A stretch of 52,764 nt of DNA, from assembly GCA_018398765.1 (NCBI GenBank), contig JAHBMJ010001340.1, positions 30,001 to 82,764 on the forward strand, given 5' to 3'. How positions within the stretch are numbered: the stretch's first letter is position 1; the number at the start of each line of letters is the position of its first letter. Positions 21,670 through 33,853 of this stretch are shown here, in pieces. The position numbers and the translations under genes were made by a program. The notes below the pieces were generated by a model. The model made no database searches and was not told where the DNA came from. It saw nothing but the letters and a program-made list of their open reading frames with translations. Source of the DNA: Chromera velia. Its lineage: Eukaryota; Sar; Chromeraceae.

Positions 21670-23882
21670 CGAGTTTGCCAGCACCACTATTTCGTTCATG
21701 CATCCATTGGGTTTGGACCAGTGCATGCACACCTGTGCGCGTTTTCCCGTTGCAATCTGAAGGGGTGGAGGGCGAAATTCGACGCGTTCTTTGTATATCC
21801 AGACGGCCTGCAGAGGTGAATGTTGTCGCGGTCTTTCCTCTAGTGAGTGCACTGGACAGAAGTGGATGCCGTTTGTCTGGGATGGTCCGAGCCTCCCGTA
21901 GGTTGTACAGCAATCTTGTGAATGGCATTTCTTCATGCTCGCTTGTGTGTGCCTCCCTGCCTGCCTGCCTGCCTGCAGGGGAGTGGGATCGGGTCGATCG
22001 CAGTGCGGAGTTTTTTGGTGTAGAGAGAGGCCTGTCTCGTTTGTTTGCGTGCATATGCTGCGGCCGTCAGTACGCAGAGATTGAAGAAGGGGGACTGAAG
22101 GGGGCTGAGGAGAGGGAGAGGGCAAGGCGAAAGAGGGAGAGAAAAGAAAAGAGAAAGAAGGAGCGGCGTGGAGGAGGAGGAGGGCCAAGAGAGGAGGAGA
22201 CAGAGACGCGGTCGCTCGGTATGGAGGAGACTATGACATTTGTTGAAGAGTCAGTTGAGCAGTAAAACTAGCTTTACTCAATGATGTATTGTGAGAGGCA
22301 AAGGCTCGAAGCAGAGGCTGCGTTTTGGTTCCCGTTTCCCGTATCTTCCCTCTGTTAATTCTTTTGAAAGGGGATTGGCGAATCACAACACCACCCATAA
22401 GCAGCAAACGAGGTGCTGGATTCTTTGGTTGCGTTTTTGCTTCTTGTTGTGCAGACAGAGAAAGGACGCAAAGGCAAAGCTCCAGTCCAGTGTGATTGCT
22501 TCTTGTTGTGCAGACAGAGAAAGGACGCAAAGGCAAAGCTCCAGTCCAGTGTGATTGCGTACTTCCCAGACATCATGAAGATTCTCGACACTGTACCGAG
22601 GGACTTCCTTCTCCTCCTCAAAACCAAAGACTTGGTCAGTCGGGGGCCGGGTGGTCTGTCGGTTGCTTGGAGTGGACCTGCGGAGGGGATTTTTTTAATT
22701 TTTCTGGGGTCCTTTTGGTCTTGCAAGAGGATGTGCATGCGAGGATTTCTGGGAGATCTATTGTCTTGTAGTCCGATGCGACCTTTCTTCAGAAACTCCT
22801 CAGCGAGGCGGGAAGATGGTGTTGCAAGCTCTCCATGCAGACTCTCCTCGGAGCAGTTGTCTATTTGTTGCAATGTCCGCAAGCATGCTTGATGTACTCA
22901 TTCTTTCCCCTCTCTTTCCCCCTCCGCTTTGAGACAGCTGCAACACCTCGAAAGAACACTGGGGGTCGACGAGAAATTGGCACTCCTCCCGATTCTCCGT
23001 GCGTGCGTCAGTGAGACCGCAGCAGCAGAGGCACAGGGGACACAGGGGATGTGGCCTCTCAGATTGGTCAGGCAGGGCAGGGAAGGGAGACGGGAAATGC
23101 AAGCAAGGAAGTCCTCCCGGCATTCTCGAAAGCTGAGTGCACGGTTGTGAAACCTGCATGTTTGTATGCCTGGACATGGACAATGTGTCACGGTTGCAAA
23201 CGTGCACATACGCACGCGCAGACAAGTGCCCCTCCTCATCTTTTCATAATTAATCTGATACAGTTCGCACAGGCTGCTTGGTGAAGAAAAAAAAACCAGA
23301 AAATAAAAAAGAAGATTTCAGATCAACTGGTAAGGTGTGTACGTTTGTGCTGTCCTTGTGCAGCTGTGTATCTTCATTTTCTCGTACCTCTCTCTGTGTT
23401 TCTTCAAGCAGGTGAGGAGCCAGCTAATCCGATGGCACGCCTCGTGGAAGGCTCTCCAGCTGTCCATTGCAGAGAGCGTGCTTGCTTGGCGAGAGGACTG
23501 CAGACACGAGGCTTTCCTTGTCCTTGTGCGCTCCAAAGCGAGATCGGAAGGAGCTGGCGTGAGGAAGGGTGGAGGAAGTGGAGGTTCTGTGAGAGGAGGG
23601 GAGACGAGGGATGCAGTCAGAGCGGAAAGGGTCGACGCGAATGGTGGTGCTTTTAAAGGTTTGAAGGAGACGGCTGAGAAAGAGGAGGGTGAGACTGGGG
23701 GGAGTTGTGAGGTTTCTGCTGGTTCTGTCATGAGACTGCGGCGGGAGATGGAGAAAGCAGAAGCGGAAGGCGGGATGGTGGCGCAGACTGGTGCAGAAGG
23801 TGGGGGGCATCTCGAAAGCGGTGACTGGGCTGCAAACCTTCCGTTCCTTCTTCGAATTCTTCTGTGGTTGCTGGATTTATGA
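16795..23882 (+). CDS. ADCK1-like ABC1/UbiB-family atypical kinase, 12 exons
   Basis: A protein-kinase-like ATPase of the UbiB/ADCK family; the animal ADCK1 branch is mitochondrial. Exons: 16795-16861, 17394-17444, 18731-19014, 19365-19433, 19816-19953, 20149-20430, 20822-21088, 21403-21490, 21979-22253, 22518-22634, 22938-23066, 23412-23882. Phases agree and give about 745 residues. The family signature KxGQ is VFIKVGQH (90-93). The Ala-rich loop is PLGAAS (149-154), the ATP Lys is in VAVKVQH (173), and the family ELDF segment is KELDFKHEARNAE. The catalytic loop is FVNCDPHPGN (Asp341) with Asn where relatives have His. The metal site is LLDHGLY (391-393). After VPRDFLLLLKTKDL a tail ends in the hydrophobic LPFLLRILLWLLDL, as in ADCK1. 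Charged low-complexity inserts follow the catalytic loop and residue 440. The ends of exons 9 and 11 and the start of exon 10 are the least certain. Confidence 0.9.
17621..18610. repeat. 20-bp minisatellite, about 49 copies, in intron 2 of the ADCK1-like gene
   Basis: Consensus TTCCTTCYTAAGGTCCCCTT (20 bp) repeats with little length change for about 990 bases. Variants alternate TCTCCCAAGG, CTTCTTAAGG, CTTCCTGAGG and CTTTCCAAGG, in part with 60- to 180-bp higher-order spacing. Because 20 is not a multiple of 3, the minus strand reads as a Lys/Gly/Arg-rich 20-residue repeat in every frame. That reflects the DNA repeat and is not a gene. Every unit has a pyrimidine tract, then AAG, then GTCC. 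Confidence 0.95.
21605..21668. repeat. (CT)n(GT)n microsatellite in intron 8
   Basis: About 64 bases of CT repeat pass directly into GT repeat, inside the intron between exons 8 and 9 of the ADCK1-like gene. Confidence 0.9.
22437..22556. repeat. 59-bp tandem duplication that copies a 3' splice site
   Basis: The 59-base unit beginning TTGCTTCTTGTTGTGCAG is present twice head-to-tail with no visible mismatch. Each unit contains the pyrimidine tract, a TGCAG acceptor and the first about 40 bases of coding sequence of exon 10 in the ADCK1-like gene. Only use of the second copy keeps the frame into AYFPDIMKILDTVP. Confidence 0.9.
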
Positions 23883-24909
23883 CTTCAGTTATGCACTACC
23901 GGAGCGACAGAATCGTATACACTCTACAGACCCGAGGTCTAGTTGATGCCAGACTCGAGGGGAATCATTGAAGGTAGAAAGTTACTGTAGAAAGTCTGCC
24001 CTGAAGCCATCTTGAAAATAGGCATTTGAAGAGTGTGAACATACAAGCATACAGGGACCGCACTAGAGACCGCAGGATATACTGCAGGTCGTTCTTTTCA
24101 GTTCGTAATGCATTGCATTGGCATTCACTGGATGTACAGTGCTATACTATACCCCGCAGGTAGCTAGGATTTTTATGGGATTTTAGGCTTCAGGATTTTA
24201 TGGGATTTTAACTAAAATTTTACCGGATTTTATGGAATTTTAGCTAGGAATCTAGCGGAATATTAGATTTGAAATACTTTTACTTACAGTTAGGATTTTA
24301 TAGGATTTAAAAAACATATGCGCATTGCGCGCCGAGGTATATATTTCCGATTCTCTGTATACGAACGGAGTAGCGTCAGAAGTACACAAACTCTGTGTTT
24401 TGTCGCAGCTAGTGCTGGTACGTACGTCCCACTTACGCGGATCCGGTTGGGGACGTGCATGCATGTATTTCCCGCCTGCGAAAATTAAAGCATACATGCA
24501 TGGTCGTTTTAATTGCGCGTATACACTTAATTGCTTGCAGTGCAAACAATGTTTAGGCTGATGTATACTTCTTCCGACCAAGAGGTAACTTCACAATCTT
24601 CATGCATCCTCCAGACTTGCCTTTATCGTCCGTCTCCTGGACGGTATATAATTTCATACAGTTGCGATGAAAAACGGTTGAATCTTGATCACTGATTCAT
24701 GTTCTGTAACAGCAACACCGAGAACAGATACATACTGAGATGATCAGTGAAATTGTATACTCATGAACTGGACCAATTGAACCTTGCCCCCAGATCTGTG
24801 ATCTTGGAGGCGCTTTTCTGTGTCACACATCCCAGCGTTTGACTCCTGGGTGAGATCTGGCCTCTGTTGCTGCATCATTTCGTCGTTCCCTCAGCAGATT
24901 CATTGAAGG
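23883..24909. other. Spacer with short AT-rich repeats, no gene seen
   Basis: At about 24165-24310 the words GGATTTTATGGGATTTTA and close variants repeat five or six times. The remainder carries GCATGCATG strings and no recognisable protein. The last about 100 bases presumably hold the 5' end of the next gene. Confidence 0.5.
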
Positions 24910-26391
24910 ATGACGGGAGGGTGCATCTGGTCCCTCCTGGTCCTTGGTGTCGTCTGCGGACAGAAGGCATGCGGCGAAAGGTGCGACGCGACGGATACAC
25001 CCTCGCGACAGCTGCACAAAGTCCTCTCGTGTCCTGCAGGGGCGTTTCGACGGCGTGGGGCACACGGAGAGGAAGAGGGAGAGGGAGCGTGCGAGAGCTG
25101 CCCCCCCTTCCACACAAGTCCAGAAGGATCCCACACAAAGTGGGATTGCAAGTGCAAGGGCCCAGAGTGGACAGTGAAGCCCCTGCCGGGAGGGATGAAA
25201 TTTGAGGTACATGTCGATATTCGTTTACATGTATATACATGTCCATTTATGTTATACATGTAGTATGCAGGGTCTCCACCGTCTGCATGCGTTAAGTGAA
25301 TCAAAGTGAACCTGAGATCTTTGAAAAAACTCTGTCTCCGTAGTAGTGTCTGCTTCTGAAATCCGACCTCTCTTTCGATCGAATCGAAGGTGCATGAAAG
25401 TGTGTACATGTATTTTTGTTTGTCCACTTCCAAGAAAGAACACCTCTAAAGAATCTGCTCCTCTCTTTGTCTACGTACAGATACGCTCTTGTTCCATTTG
25501 TCTCTGCACAGATGGGTGCCCTTTCCATGCAGCTTGAAGCATGCGCTGGCTGGTCCATGTGATGATGCAGGTAGAGGAACGTCCAGGATTCTTCAACGCA
25601 GGCAACAGGAGAAAGGGGGAGTTCATCTGTCTGCCCTGTCCTCCTGGAGCGTTCTGCAGGGGAGAGCTGGACGTCCCTCTGTTGTTGCCTGGGTACTCAG
25701 CTTTCATGCCGGAGTCCTACGGGGGGTTCGGGAGGGAGGAGGCCGAGGCATTGATTTCGATTGGCTCTGTTTCTGCAGCCCCGAAACCAAGTGACTCAAC
25801 GTGGGGCGAGGAGAGAGAAGGGAAAAGGAAGAGAGGGTTGCACGGTGAGGCAGAGGAGGAAAGCGAAGCAGAAGAAAACGAAGAGAGAGATTGGGACGAG
25901 GATGGGAGAGGAAACGAAGGGAGCAAGTCGAGCTCTCTGACCTCCCACTGGCCACAGGACCTCGAAGGATCTTTCGAGACCTCCCCTCTCCGGATATTTT
26001 GGTGTCGAAATTCGAACGTTTGTCCAGGAGGATTCCCTGGAGTGTGTGGAAACGGAAGAGATCCCTCCTCTGTTGGGTGTGCAGTCTGTCCTGTTGAGGT
26101 CTCTCCGGAACGATTCGTATCTCCTTACCAAGGGGGAGAATGTCAGCCTTGTCAGGGCAATGAGGCTCTGTGGTTTTGGCCCCTGGCGATTTTGCTTGTT
26201 CCGTCGGGGTATCTGCTGATCTACACCTTGACAAACGGGCAGTTGAAGGCCCAAGCAACGAACCTGTCGACGTTTCGAATTTCGACCAGACTCCTCTTAT
26301 GGATTACTCAGGTATTCATTCCATGGATCGATCATGTTTGTCTGAGCTGAGTCTGTCTTTCTTTCTTTCTTTCTTTCTTTTTTTTTTTTTT

Positions 26392-26422
<31 letters not shown>

Positions 26423-27027
26423 CTGTTTGCCCTTTCTTCTTCTTTCTTCTCGGCCTTTTTTTATTTCAAACGTGAAATTCGCCTCGCACATTTTTCTGGA
26501 ATTAGGGTGGCCCCTTTTTGATTTTGTCCGTCTATCTGTCCCTGTGTTTTTTCAACTCGCATTCTCTCCAGCGTCACAGACAATGATTTGTAAAAGAGGA
26601 GCCTTGTTCTCACCCAAAGTCCGTTGAATGAAGTGAAACAGCTCTGTTCCAGCACCTTGAGGCCAACCGACCGATTGTGCACTGGACGATTGATGTGTGC
26701 AGGCGTGCTACGTGGCGTGGTCAATCCCTCTGTCCTGGCCGAAAATTCTGGAACCTTTTTTGACCCAGGGGGGAAGCCTCCTGAGAGGACGCTCGGGGTT
26801 CTCTCGGCTGAAGTGCGCACTGCCCGGGACTTTCTATTCTAAATTTGTTGTTATGATCATGGGGCCTCTGATCATCGTCGCGCTTGGATACTCAATTCTG
26901 GGCATCTCAGTGGTCGGTTTGATCCACTGTTGGAGTTTTTGTTTGCCCTGTGAACCTTTCTCTCGCTCTCTCTGTTTCTGTCTATTTCTCCCTCTCCTTT
27001 TTTTGCTTTCTTTTTCTCTTTTTCTCT

Positions 27028-27061
<34 letters not shown>

Positions 27062-30000
27062 GTCGTGTATGTGTCTGCGACTCCCTTGCCTGTTTTTGTC
27101 TCTATCGTTTCGGCCCCATCCCTGCCTTCGATGATAGGGTATGCGTTCCTTCCCACACACACGGCCCTCTCCCTTTGGTAATTCTTCAGGATGCGTGTGC
27201 CTGTTGGGAGTTGTTTTTCGCAGTGAAGTCCCTCGATGCCCTCCTTTTTCCCACTGCCGCCAGTCACATCTCCTGTGGCTCGCCCTTGTCTGCTTCCTGC
27301 AGGTCGCAAGCCGCTTTCTCCGGAACGAAAAGTTGAGACTCTCACACAACAAAACGGTCCGTCTGTGCATAAGTGAAGTGCAACAAAAGACACCTGGCTC
27401 CGGAGGTGTTCATGAGGAACCTCACTGTCTCTGCCTCTGTGACTTAAGTTTTGCCTTTCAGGCTTTACGGAAACAAATGCGGACATTCCGGTGGGGTGTG
27501 GATCTGGACACACCTGGACATGCATAGACTTTTCAACGAGATTGAATCTGTGTGTGCAGCTGAACACCCTCGGTGCAATCTTCAGCACTGTGTACACGAG
27601 TGTGGCGGCTGTGGGTCTTTCCGTTTTCGGGTCAGGAGAGGCGGCCGCGTGGAGAGAATGACTACAGAGGGCACGCACAGATAGAAGCAGATTGGTCGGA
27701 AGGATTGTGGACGAGGATCTTTTGACACCTCTTTGTCTCTCGCTCTTTTTCGCCCTCATTTCGTTGGACAACGACAACTTTTCAATGTTGGAAACAGTCA
27801 ATGTAAGAGTCTGTATGGCCACTGCAGGGTCCATTGGCCAGCTGGCAAGTGTGCGCATATCCCATGCAGGTGCACATCGATGTCTGGATTTCACATGCAT
27901 GCAGGTGTGTGAAGCATCCGGCATGGGACACCTTTTTGAGCATGGATGTCGACAAAGCGTTTAACGGAACAGACGAGCAGACGCTGCAGACAATTCGGAG
28001 AATGCAGAGAGATGCATTCGCGCTGAGCCGCCAGAGAGATGCGAACAGTTCCCTAATCAGCTATCCTCAGATCCTGTGCGGCACCGATTTGTACTGGAGG
28101 ATGGTCCCCTTGGGTCAGTCAGTATTGCGTTTGCTTCGTCCTTTTTCCAGCCTCAGAAGGTTCACATTGCACACTCGTCTGTGAATTGAAGAACCTCCCA
28201 TTATTCTCTCCTCGCTCTCCACTCTCGCTTCTTCACTCTCTCTCCGTCTACCACTCCACCCGTTTGTCTGTCTGTGGGTGGGTGAGTGTGTGTCCATGTG
28301 CGTGTGCGCGGTGTAAAAGCCTGATCTGCGCATCACCCTGATCTGTCTGCTCTGACAACGACCTTCGAGTGAAAGGGCAGAGCAAAGCGAATGTCGGAGG
28401 ACTGTCTGAATGAAGGATAGATTAGACGCGTTGCAAGACTCGAGCCTCAATGAATATATGTATATGCCAGCAGGATCCGTTACGCTGTTGACGATCGATA
28501 AATGGAGTGACTACAGCGACTCTTCTTCGATGATGGCTCTGTCGGTCTTTCTGAACGTTTTATGAACATCGTTGCAGGAATGACTGCAATTTTCTTCTAC
28601 GTCGTTGTTTGGCACACGCACATCATTCGCATCAATTGCATTGCCCCTCGTCGGACTCACGATGCTGCCTTCAAGACACGGTACCGGTTTCTGTTCAACA
28701 ATTTCAGGGGAAAGCTTTGGTACTGGAACTATACTGAGTTTGTCTCCGCAACATGCATTCCTGTGATCCCTACAATACTCTCAGGAAGACCGCACATTGC
28801 AGGAGCTCTCATTGCATTTGCAAGCATGGGACACGCTTGCACAACTTTGTATCTGTTGCCGTATAAGTCTCTTGCATGTAACTTGGGAGACGTTATTTTT
28901 CGTCTTCTCGTTTCGATGGGAACTGTTTTGGTGCTTGCACTCACGGGGGCACAAGATGCGCAGAGAAGACTTGGGAGTACAGGGACGGAAAAGAGCTTGC
29001 TTGATGATTCGATCTTCATTCTCGAAATGTTTTCATCTGCTGTGTTTGTGATGATGTTTTCTTTCCTGTTTCTCTTGGTTTGTGTTTCTGGGCTCCTTGC
29101 CGTATGTGAGGCGGCGATGGAGCTCCAGCAGCGGCAGATTGATTCTGCTGAGAGATCCCGAACGGGACATCAGAAAGACAGAGAAAGCCTGGGGGGCTGG
29201 GAAGGGGAGGAGGGAGAGACTGCTGGATCTAAAGAAGCTCGAGAGAGCCTGAGGGAGAGTTTGATGGATTTGAAAGGAAGCTGTTCTGAAAAGGCTCGCG
29301 AGACTTTCCTCCGCCGTGCCACGGCCTCCTCTCTCTCAGACCTTTCATTTGAAGAGAACCTTGATCAGTCCCCAACTGAATCCCGAAAAATCCCCCCTGT
29401 CCTTTTAGAGACCTCGCACGGAGCTTGGAAAAGCAAAGGCAAGGATCTCTCGTCCCCGAAAGGGCCCTCCTGTCTGCCCCTGCCGGAAATTCAGGAGGCA
29501 GACGGTGACTCTGATTTGGACTTTGTTGGTCGACTAGAGGAAGCTCAACCATACCCGAAGTCAAACGGGTGTCCGATTTTGGGGGGGAAGGTGAGAGGGG
29601 GAGAGAGGGAAGCAGAAGGGAGGGTGGGTGGCAGTCGGTCAGGGGACATGCGTAATATAGGGGGGAGGGGCGACGGGGGGGAATCAGGGGGGTGGGGGGG
29701 ACATGGTTCACTAGAACAGACGCAGGAAGAAGACGTAGAGGCTTCACAAGTCATGAATGTTGAAAATCTGTCGCGAGCTGATGCTGATGTGCTGCGTGCT
29801 GGGTGTCATAGCAGGGAATTGTCTTCTGATTCTGATGCGGCAGCAGAAAAACTTTCAGTTGAAAAAGGTGCAAAGGAGGCAGACTCGGATGAAAAGTGGG
29901 AAGGTAAAAAAAGGAAAAAGCGGTTCTTCACAGCTGCACTTTCGTGTTTGTCAGCGATCCCGTTGAGGGTCAGGGCGAGAAGACAAAGATGGGAAGAGGA

Positions 30001-31882
30001 TTTGACATCCGATTTTTTGAGACTTTCTTTTCAATGCCTTCTGTTGGAGCCCTGTGCCTGGAAAGTCTTCTGGGGAAAGATGAACTTCCACGAGAGGGAA
30101 GTCTTCTCAGGTCAGTTAGTTCATGTCTGCTGTCTCCTTTCGTTCGTTCCTTTCGTTCTTGCTTGTTTCTGTCTATCTTTCTTACTTGCTTTCCTGCTTT
30201 GTGTAGGTCTTTGCAGAGTTATTCTTACCTGGATAAGTAAGTCCGCAGAACTTCAATGTTTTTGCCCAAAATCTTTGCTTGCAGAGACGGTGGACATTCT
30301 TCGGGCAGAAATGTTTGGCGTTTCCAAAAGCGCTAACGACGCAGATGGTTTTCCCAATGATTTCCCGGGAGGTGCAGAAGGAGAGGAGTGGTTGGCTCAG
30401 AAACAGAAAGGGGAAGCAGGAAAAAGAGGTGTGTCTCTCAGACGAAAAAAAAGGAAGGACACAGACTCCGGGGACACTGGAGGTGTCTCCACACCCGCCG
30501 CGATCGTTCACTCGGCCCCTTCCCGCCCCATGCCGTCTCTGCCAGTGGGGGGTTCCCACACATCCGTTTCAGAAGAGATGCCTCTAGGGTCGCAGCTCTC
30601 AGAGCGGAATGGAAGCGGAGACAATGTCCTTCCAGAAATCCTAGACGATCCCGACACTAGGGTTGTACAAACCCCCGAAGAGAAGCTTTTGTCCTCTTCG
30701 ACATCGTTTGGAGGACCCTCTGAGCGTCCCTATCTGCTCCCCCAGACATCCAGGTCTCTTTCTCCAAACGCAGCCGCAGCCCTGGAGGAGGGGACTCAGA
30801 GAAAACCCATTCCCTCTTTCCGCGTCTCCTCCCTGTCCCCTCCGCCGTTAACACCCCTGGCAGAGACACTCAATTCCCCCACCGCCTTGAAGGCAGTCCA
30901 GTGGGACTCTCCTAGATTCCCCTCAGGTCGCCGCACTGCATCCAGATCCCAGTCATCAAGTCAAAGTTTCCCGACCGCTCTCGACAGCGGACAGCGGCAC
31001 CATCAGACTGACTCACCGGACCCCCTCCCTCTTCGTCCTTCTGTCATTCCAGAGAGTATCCCGGAAAAGATCCTACGGCACAGTTCCAGGCAGCCAACCA
31101 GCCACAGTCTGGCGACTCTCCCATTCGACAGTCAGAACGCTCTTCTCTGCCAAGTGTGCAGTCGATCTCTTTCTCTGAGTGAAAGGGGGGATTTCCATTT
31201 GGACACACGGGAGGCATCAAAAGTGCCTGTATTGCCTGCGTTTGCTCCCTGCGACGACCCCCTGAAGAGAGCGGGGGAGGAGATCCAAACTGTGGGCGTG
31301 CGGAAGCCCCGAATGGTCTACGAAAGTCCCGTTGTCTGTCTCCGTCGGCAAGAAAGGCAGGGCTCTTGGGGAGGAGGAACGATGACGTCTGTAAGTCATG
31401 GGGGTATGCACACCCAGTCGCTTCGGGGAGAGGGGGGTGAGCATATGCACACGATATCAAAGAGCAAGTCCGTCACTCCAGCTCTGAGTGCGAGCTTGAC
31501 CTTGAAGAGATATCCTGACGCTGGCGTGTTTGCCAGTGAAAGCAAGAACAGAGCTTTCCCACACAAGCGGCAAGGGCGTTCCCTGTCTCTCCCTTCAACC
31601 CAGATTCATCCGTTCCCATTCCCACGCACACAAACTTTACAGCAAGAAAATGGCTGCACATCTATGACCCCGGTTTGTGCTGAAGCAAAAGAGCCAGGTG
31701 GTGCGGAAAAGAGCACCGACGATTTTCAGATTGATTCGGGAAAGGGCGGCAGATTGCTCTCGGACGAGAGCAATCAGAGGGAGCAGACTCCTCTGCCAAC
31801 AGAACGAGTCCCGAAGCAGCCATCTCGTGTTGCTGAAGAGGATTTAGATTTGCAGTCTTTGGATGAGCTCAACTCTGTTTGA
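24910..31882 (+). CDS. Signal-peptide, Cys-rich (GCC2/GCC3-like) multi-pass membrane protein, 8 or 9 exons
   Basis: Exons: 24910-25206, 25571-26311, 26703-26912, 27303-27356, 27462-27497, 27560-27630, 27905-28113, 28578-31882, with a probable further intron at 30111-30206. Phases agree; length is about 1,608 residues (1,640 if that intron is retained). Residues 1-22 (MTGGCIWSLLVLGVVCGQKA) look like a signal peptide. The ectodomain has CPAGAF, CESCPPFHTS, FICLPCPPGAFC, CPGGFPGVCG and CQPCQGN, the spacing of ephrin-receptor-like GCC2/GCC3 repeats. WFWPLAILLVPSGYLLIYTL begins the membrane part. Further hydrophobic segments include FVVMIMGPLIIVALGYSILG, LGAIFSTVYTSVAAVGLSVF and ATCIPVIPTIL. CVKHP and LISYPQILC form a conserved-looking extracellular loop. 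The last about 800 residues are Ser/Pro/Glu-rich and probably cytoplasmic. Ligand and function are unknown. Similar protist proteins are described only by their Cys-rich repeats. Confidence 0.78.
26358..26430. repeat. (TTTC)n/poly-T tract in intron 2
   Basis: A pyrimidine-only repeat of TTTC units around a T-run, inside the intron following exon 2 of the Cys-rich membrane protein gene. Confidence 0.85.
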
Positions 31883-33853
31883 TGAATATCTTGTTTCTGG
31901 CAAAACTTTTCTGACGCAAATCTTGGCCAGTACACGTCCTGGCCAGCGTGGCCGGTTTTCACTGTAACTGTTTGTTTGATAACATGATAGAAACTTGTGT
32001 TGTCTAAATAGAGACGCTGCCAGTATATAAGTGGTGCTCTCTTATATTATCTTTTGGATTGCTTGTAGATCTACTAGTTGTAGATATAGATATTAAAAAA
32101 TATATATCTATAAACTTGAATATATATTATTGGGCCGCCAAATCACTTAAAGATTTATTAAAGATTCACTCTAGGATTCACTTTTCAAAAAACTAATGAA
32201 AAATTAAGTCGTCTTAGTATATAGCTCACTAAATAGCTCAGTGACAAAACTTCAAATAACTTGAAATTTATATTATTGTAAATTTTTAAATGATGGCATT
32301 TTTCAAAGTTTACAACAGCTAAAGGATTAATAAACATTATAAAACATTATTTAATATCAAACTAATAATTTTTGCAGCCCAGTTTATAATAATTCAAGTA
32401 AATTCAATAATTATTATAATATAAGTACTAAAAGATGCTGACCACAACAAACTAGCAACGAAAAATAAATTGAGAATTTGAGACCTGTAGTGTCCTACCT
32501 CCCAGCGCCGCCCCGCTGCCGCCGTTTGGTCCTTCTCGCATGTATGTCGCCTTTGCTTCGATCGCCCGCCGCCGCGTTCTGTCTGTCTCGCCCCAGAAAG
32601 CTTGTCTTTACATTTGCGCGGGCCCCGGGACTGGTTAGATTTAAGCTGCTCTCAGCCGCCTCGCTGAGATCGTTCGTTCCGGCCCGGTCTTGAGTCTGTC
32701 CTTTCTTAGCAAGCTAGTGCTGCTAGTCAAGTTAAGTTCAACTTCGAACTATGAATCCTCTGGACTCTACAAATAGCTAAGGATCTATCCATATCCTATT
32801 CCTTGGCTGACTGAGATCTTCAGATTGAGCTAGAGTTGGTAGAGTTTGTAGATCTGTCTCTCCGTCTAGGCTTTATCTCTGGTCTAGCTCTCTGTCTGTC
32901 CTGCCGCTACCTCCAAGGCAGCAGGAAGTTGTTACAGACCTTAAGTTTTCACGCTAAAATTCCATAATAAACTATAAAGACAGTAGATCGATTTAAATCA
33001 AACAAAATTCTGAGTTAGTTTAAAAAAAGTTTTAAAAATTCTAGGAGTAGTTTTTCATTTAGAAAGCTAGCTGGGTGCCTTAAAACTTTGCCGTCCCTAG
33101 CCGTCCCCTCATAACGTTCTCGTAACGTCTCGATCGATCCTGATATACGTCGATTCCTAACTTGATTCAGTCTTTAACAGTTTTTTTTTTTGTATATCTA
33201 AGTTACCTAACATAAAAAGAAATGATTCATTCAACCTGCAAAATCCATTGAATAAAGGAAACTTGACCCAGCTTTTGGGGGTCAGGTAGGGTCAGGCAAA
33301 ACGTATGTGCATTGCGTGTACATTAAAGCTTCGCCGTCTTCTTATACCGTCTCCTGATATACGTTGATTCAGTTCTTAACGGCTGCTTTTTTCATATCTG
33401 TGTACCCAGGACCCGAAAAAAGATAACTCACCTAGCTAGCCATTGAAATCCATTGAACACAGCTATAGAAAAAAATGTGTTGGACTGCCTGGCGGCCCTG
33501 GTGCCGCGGCCCTGGCGGCGCCGGGACGCCGATCGAGTGCGCGGGCTCCGCGGCATTCCACACGTACGCGCCGATGCGTCCCCATTTGCAGGCCTCCATA
33601 GGCCTCCGCGGCAAAGGGGCGGAGACACAGAGAACGATGAACTTCAAAAATTGCATATGCTCATTCGTACATGCCTCTCTAACAACCCCCTCTCTGCGAT
33701 AAGACGGTCAGCAGATGTAGAGACAGGCGGATGCTCCGGCAGGATGACTGTATGCATGCAAGATCTTCCAGCGTACTTTCATGCGACTGATGCGTGAAAG
33801 GTCGGCCCTTATCTTTGCACTTTGATCCCCTTTCGATTTTTCATTCCTGAGGG
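31883..33853. other. AT-rich spacer with two GC-rich islands, no gene seen
   Basis: About 32040-32460 and 32940-33230 are very AT-rich. Islands at about 32490-32690 and 33482-33630 are strikingly GC-rich (GCCGCGGCC, GGCGGCGCCGGG) and include a near-inverted AGGCCTCCATAGGCCTCC. Related segments with the words CTGATATACGT, TTGATTCAG and AAATCCATTGAA occur near 33140-33250 and again near 33355-33455, so a diverged direct repeat is likely. An upstream exon of the GTPase gene could hide in the last few hundred bases, but I cannot place one. Confidence 0.45.

Noticed and set aside
30111-30206. A further transmembrane helix in the tail of the Cys-rich membrane protein
   Set aside because: The hydrophobic stretch is bounded by good splice sites and is pyrimidine-rich like the introns here, so it is more likely an intron, reported as such with the retention possibility.
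33453-33797. Upstream exon or separate gene before the GTPase
   Set aside because: The open frame is driven by a GC-rich island, lacks an ATG start and has no family resemblance or suitable splice connection to 33854.
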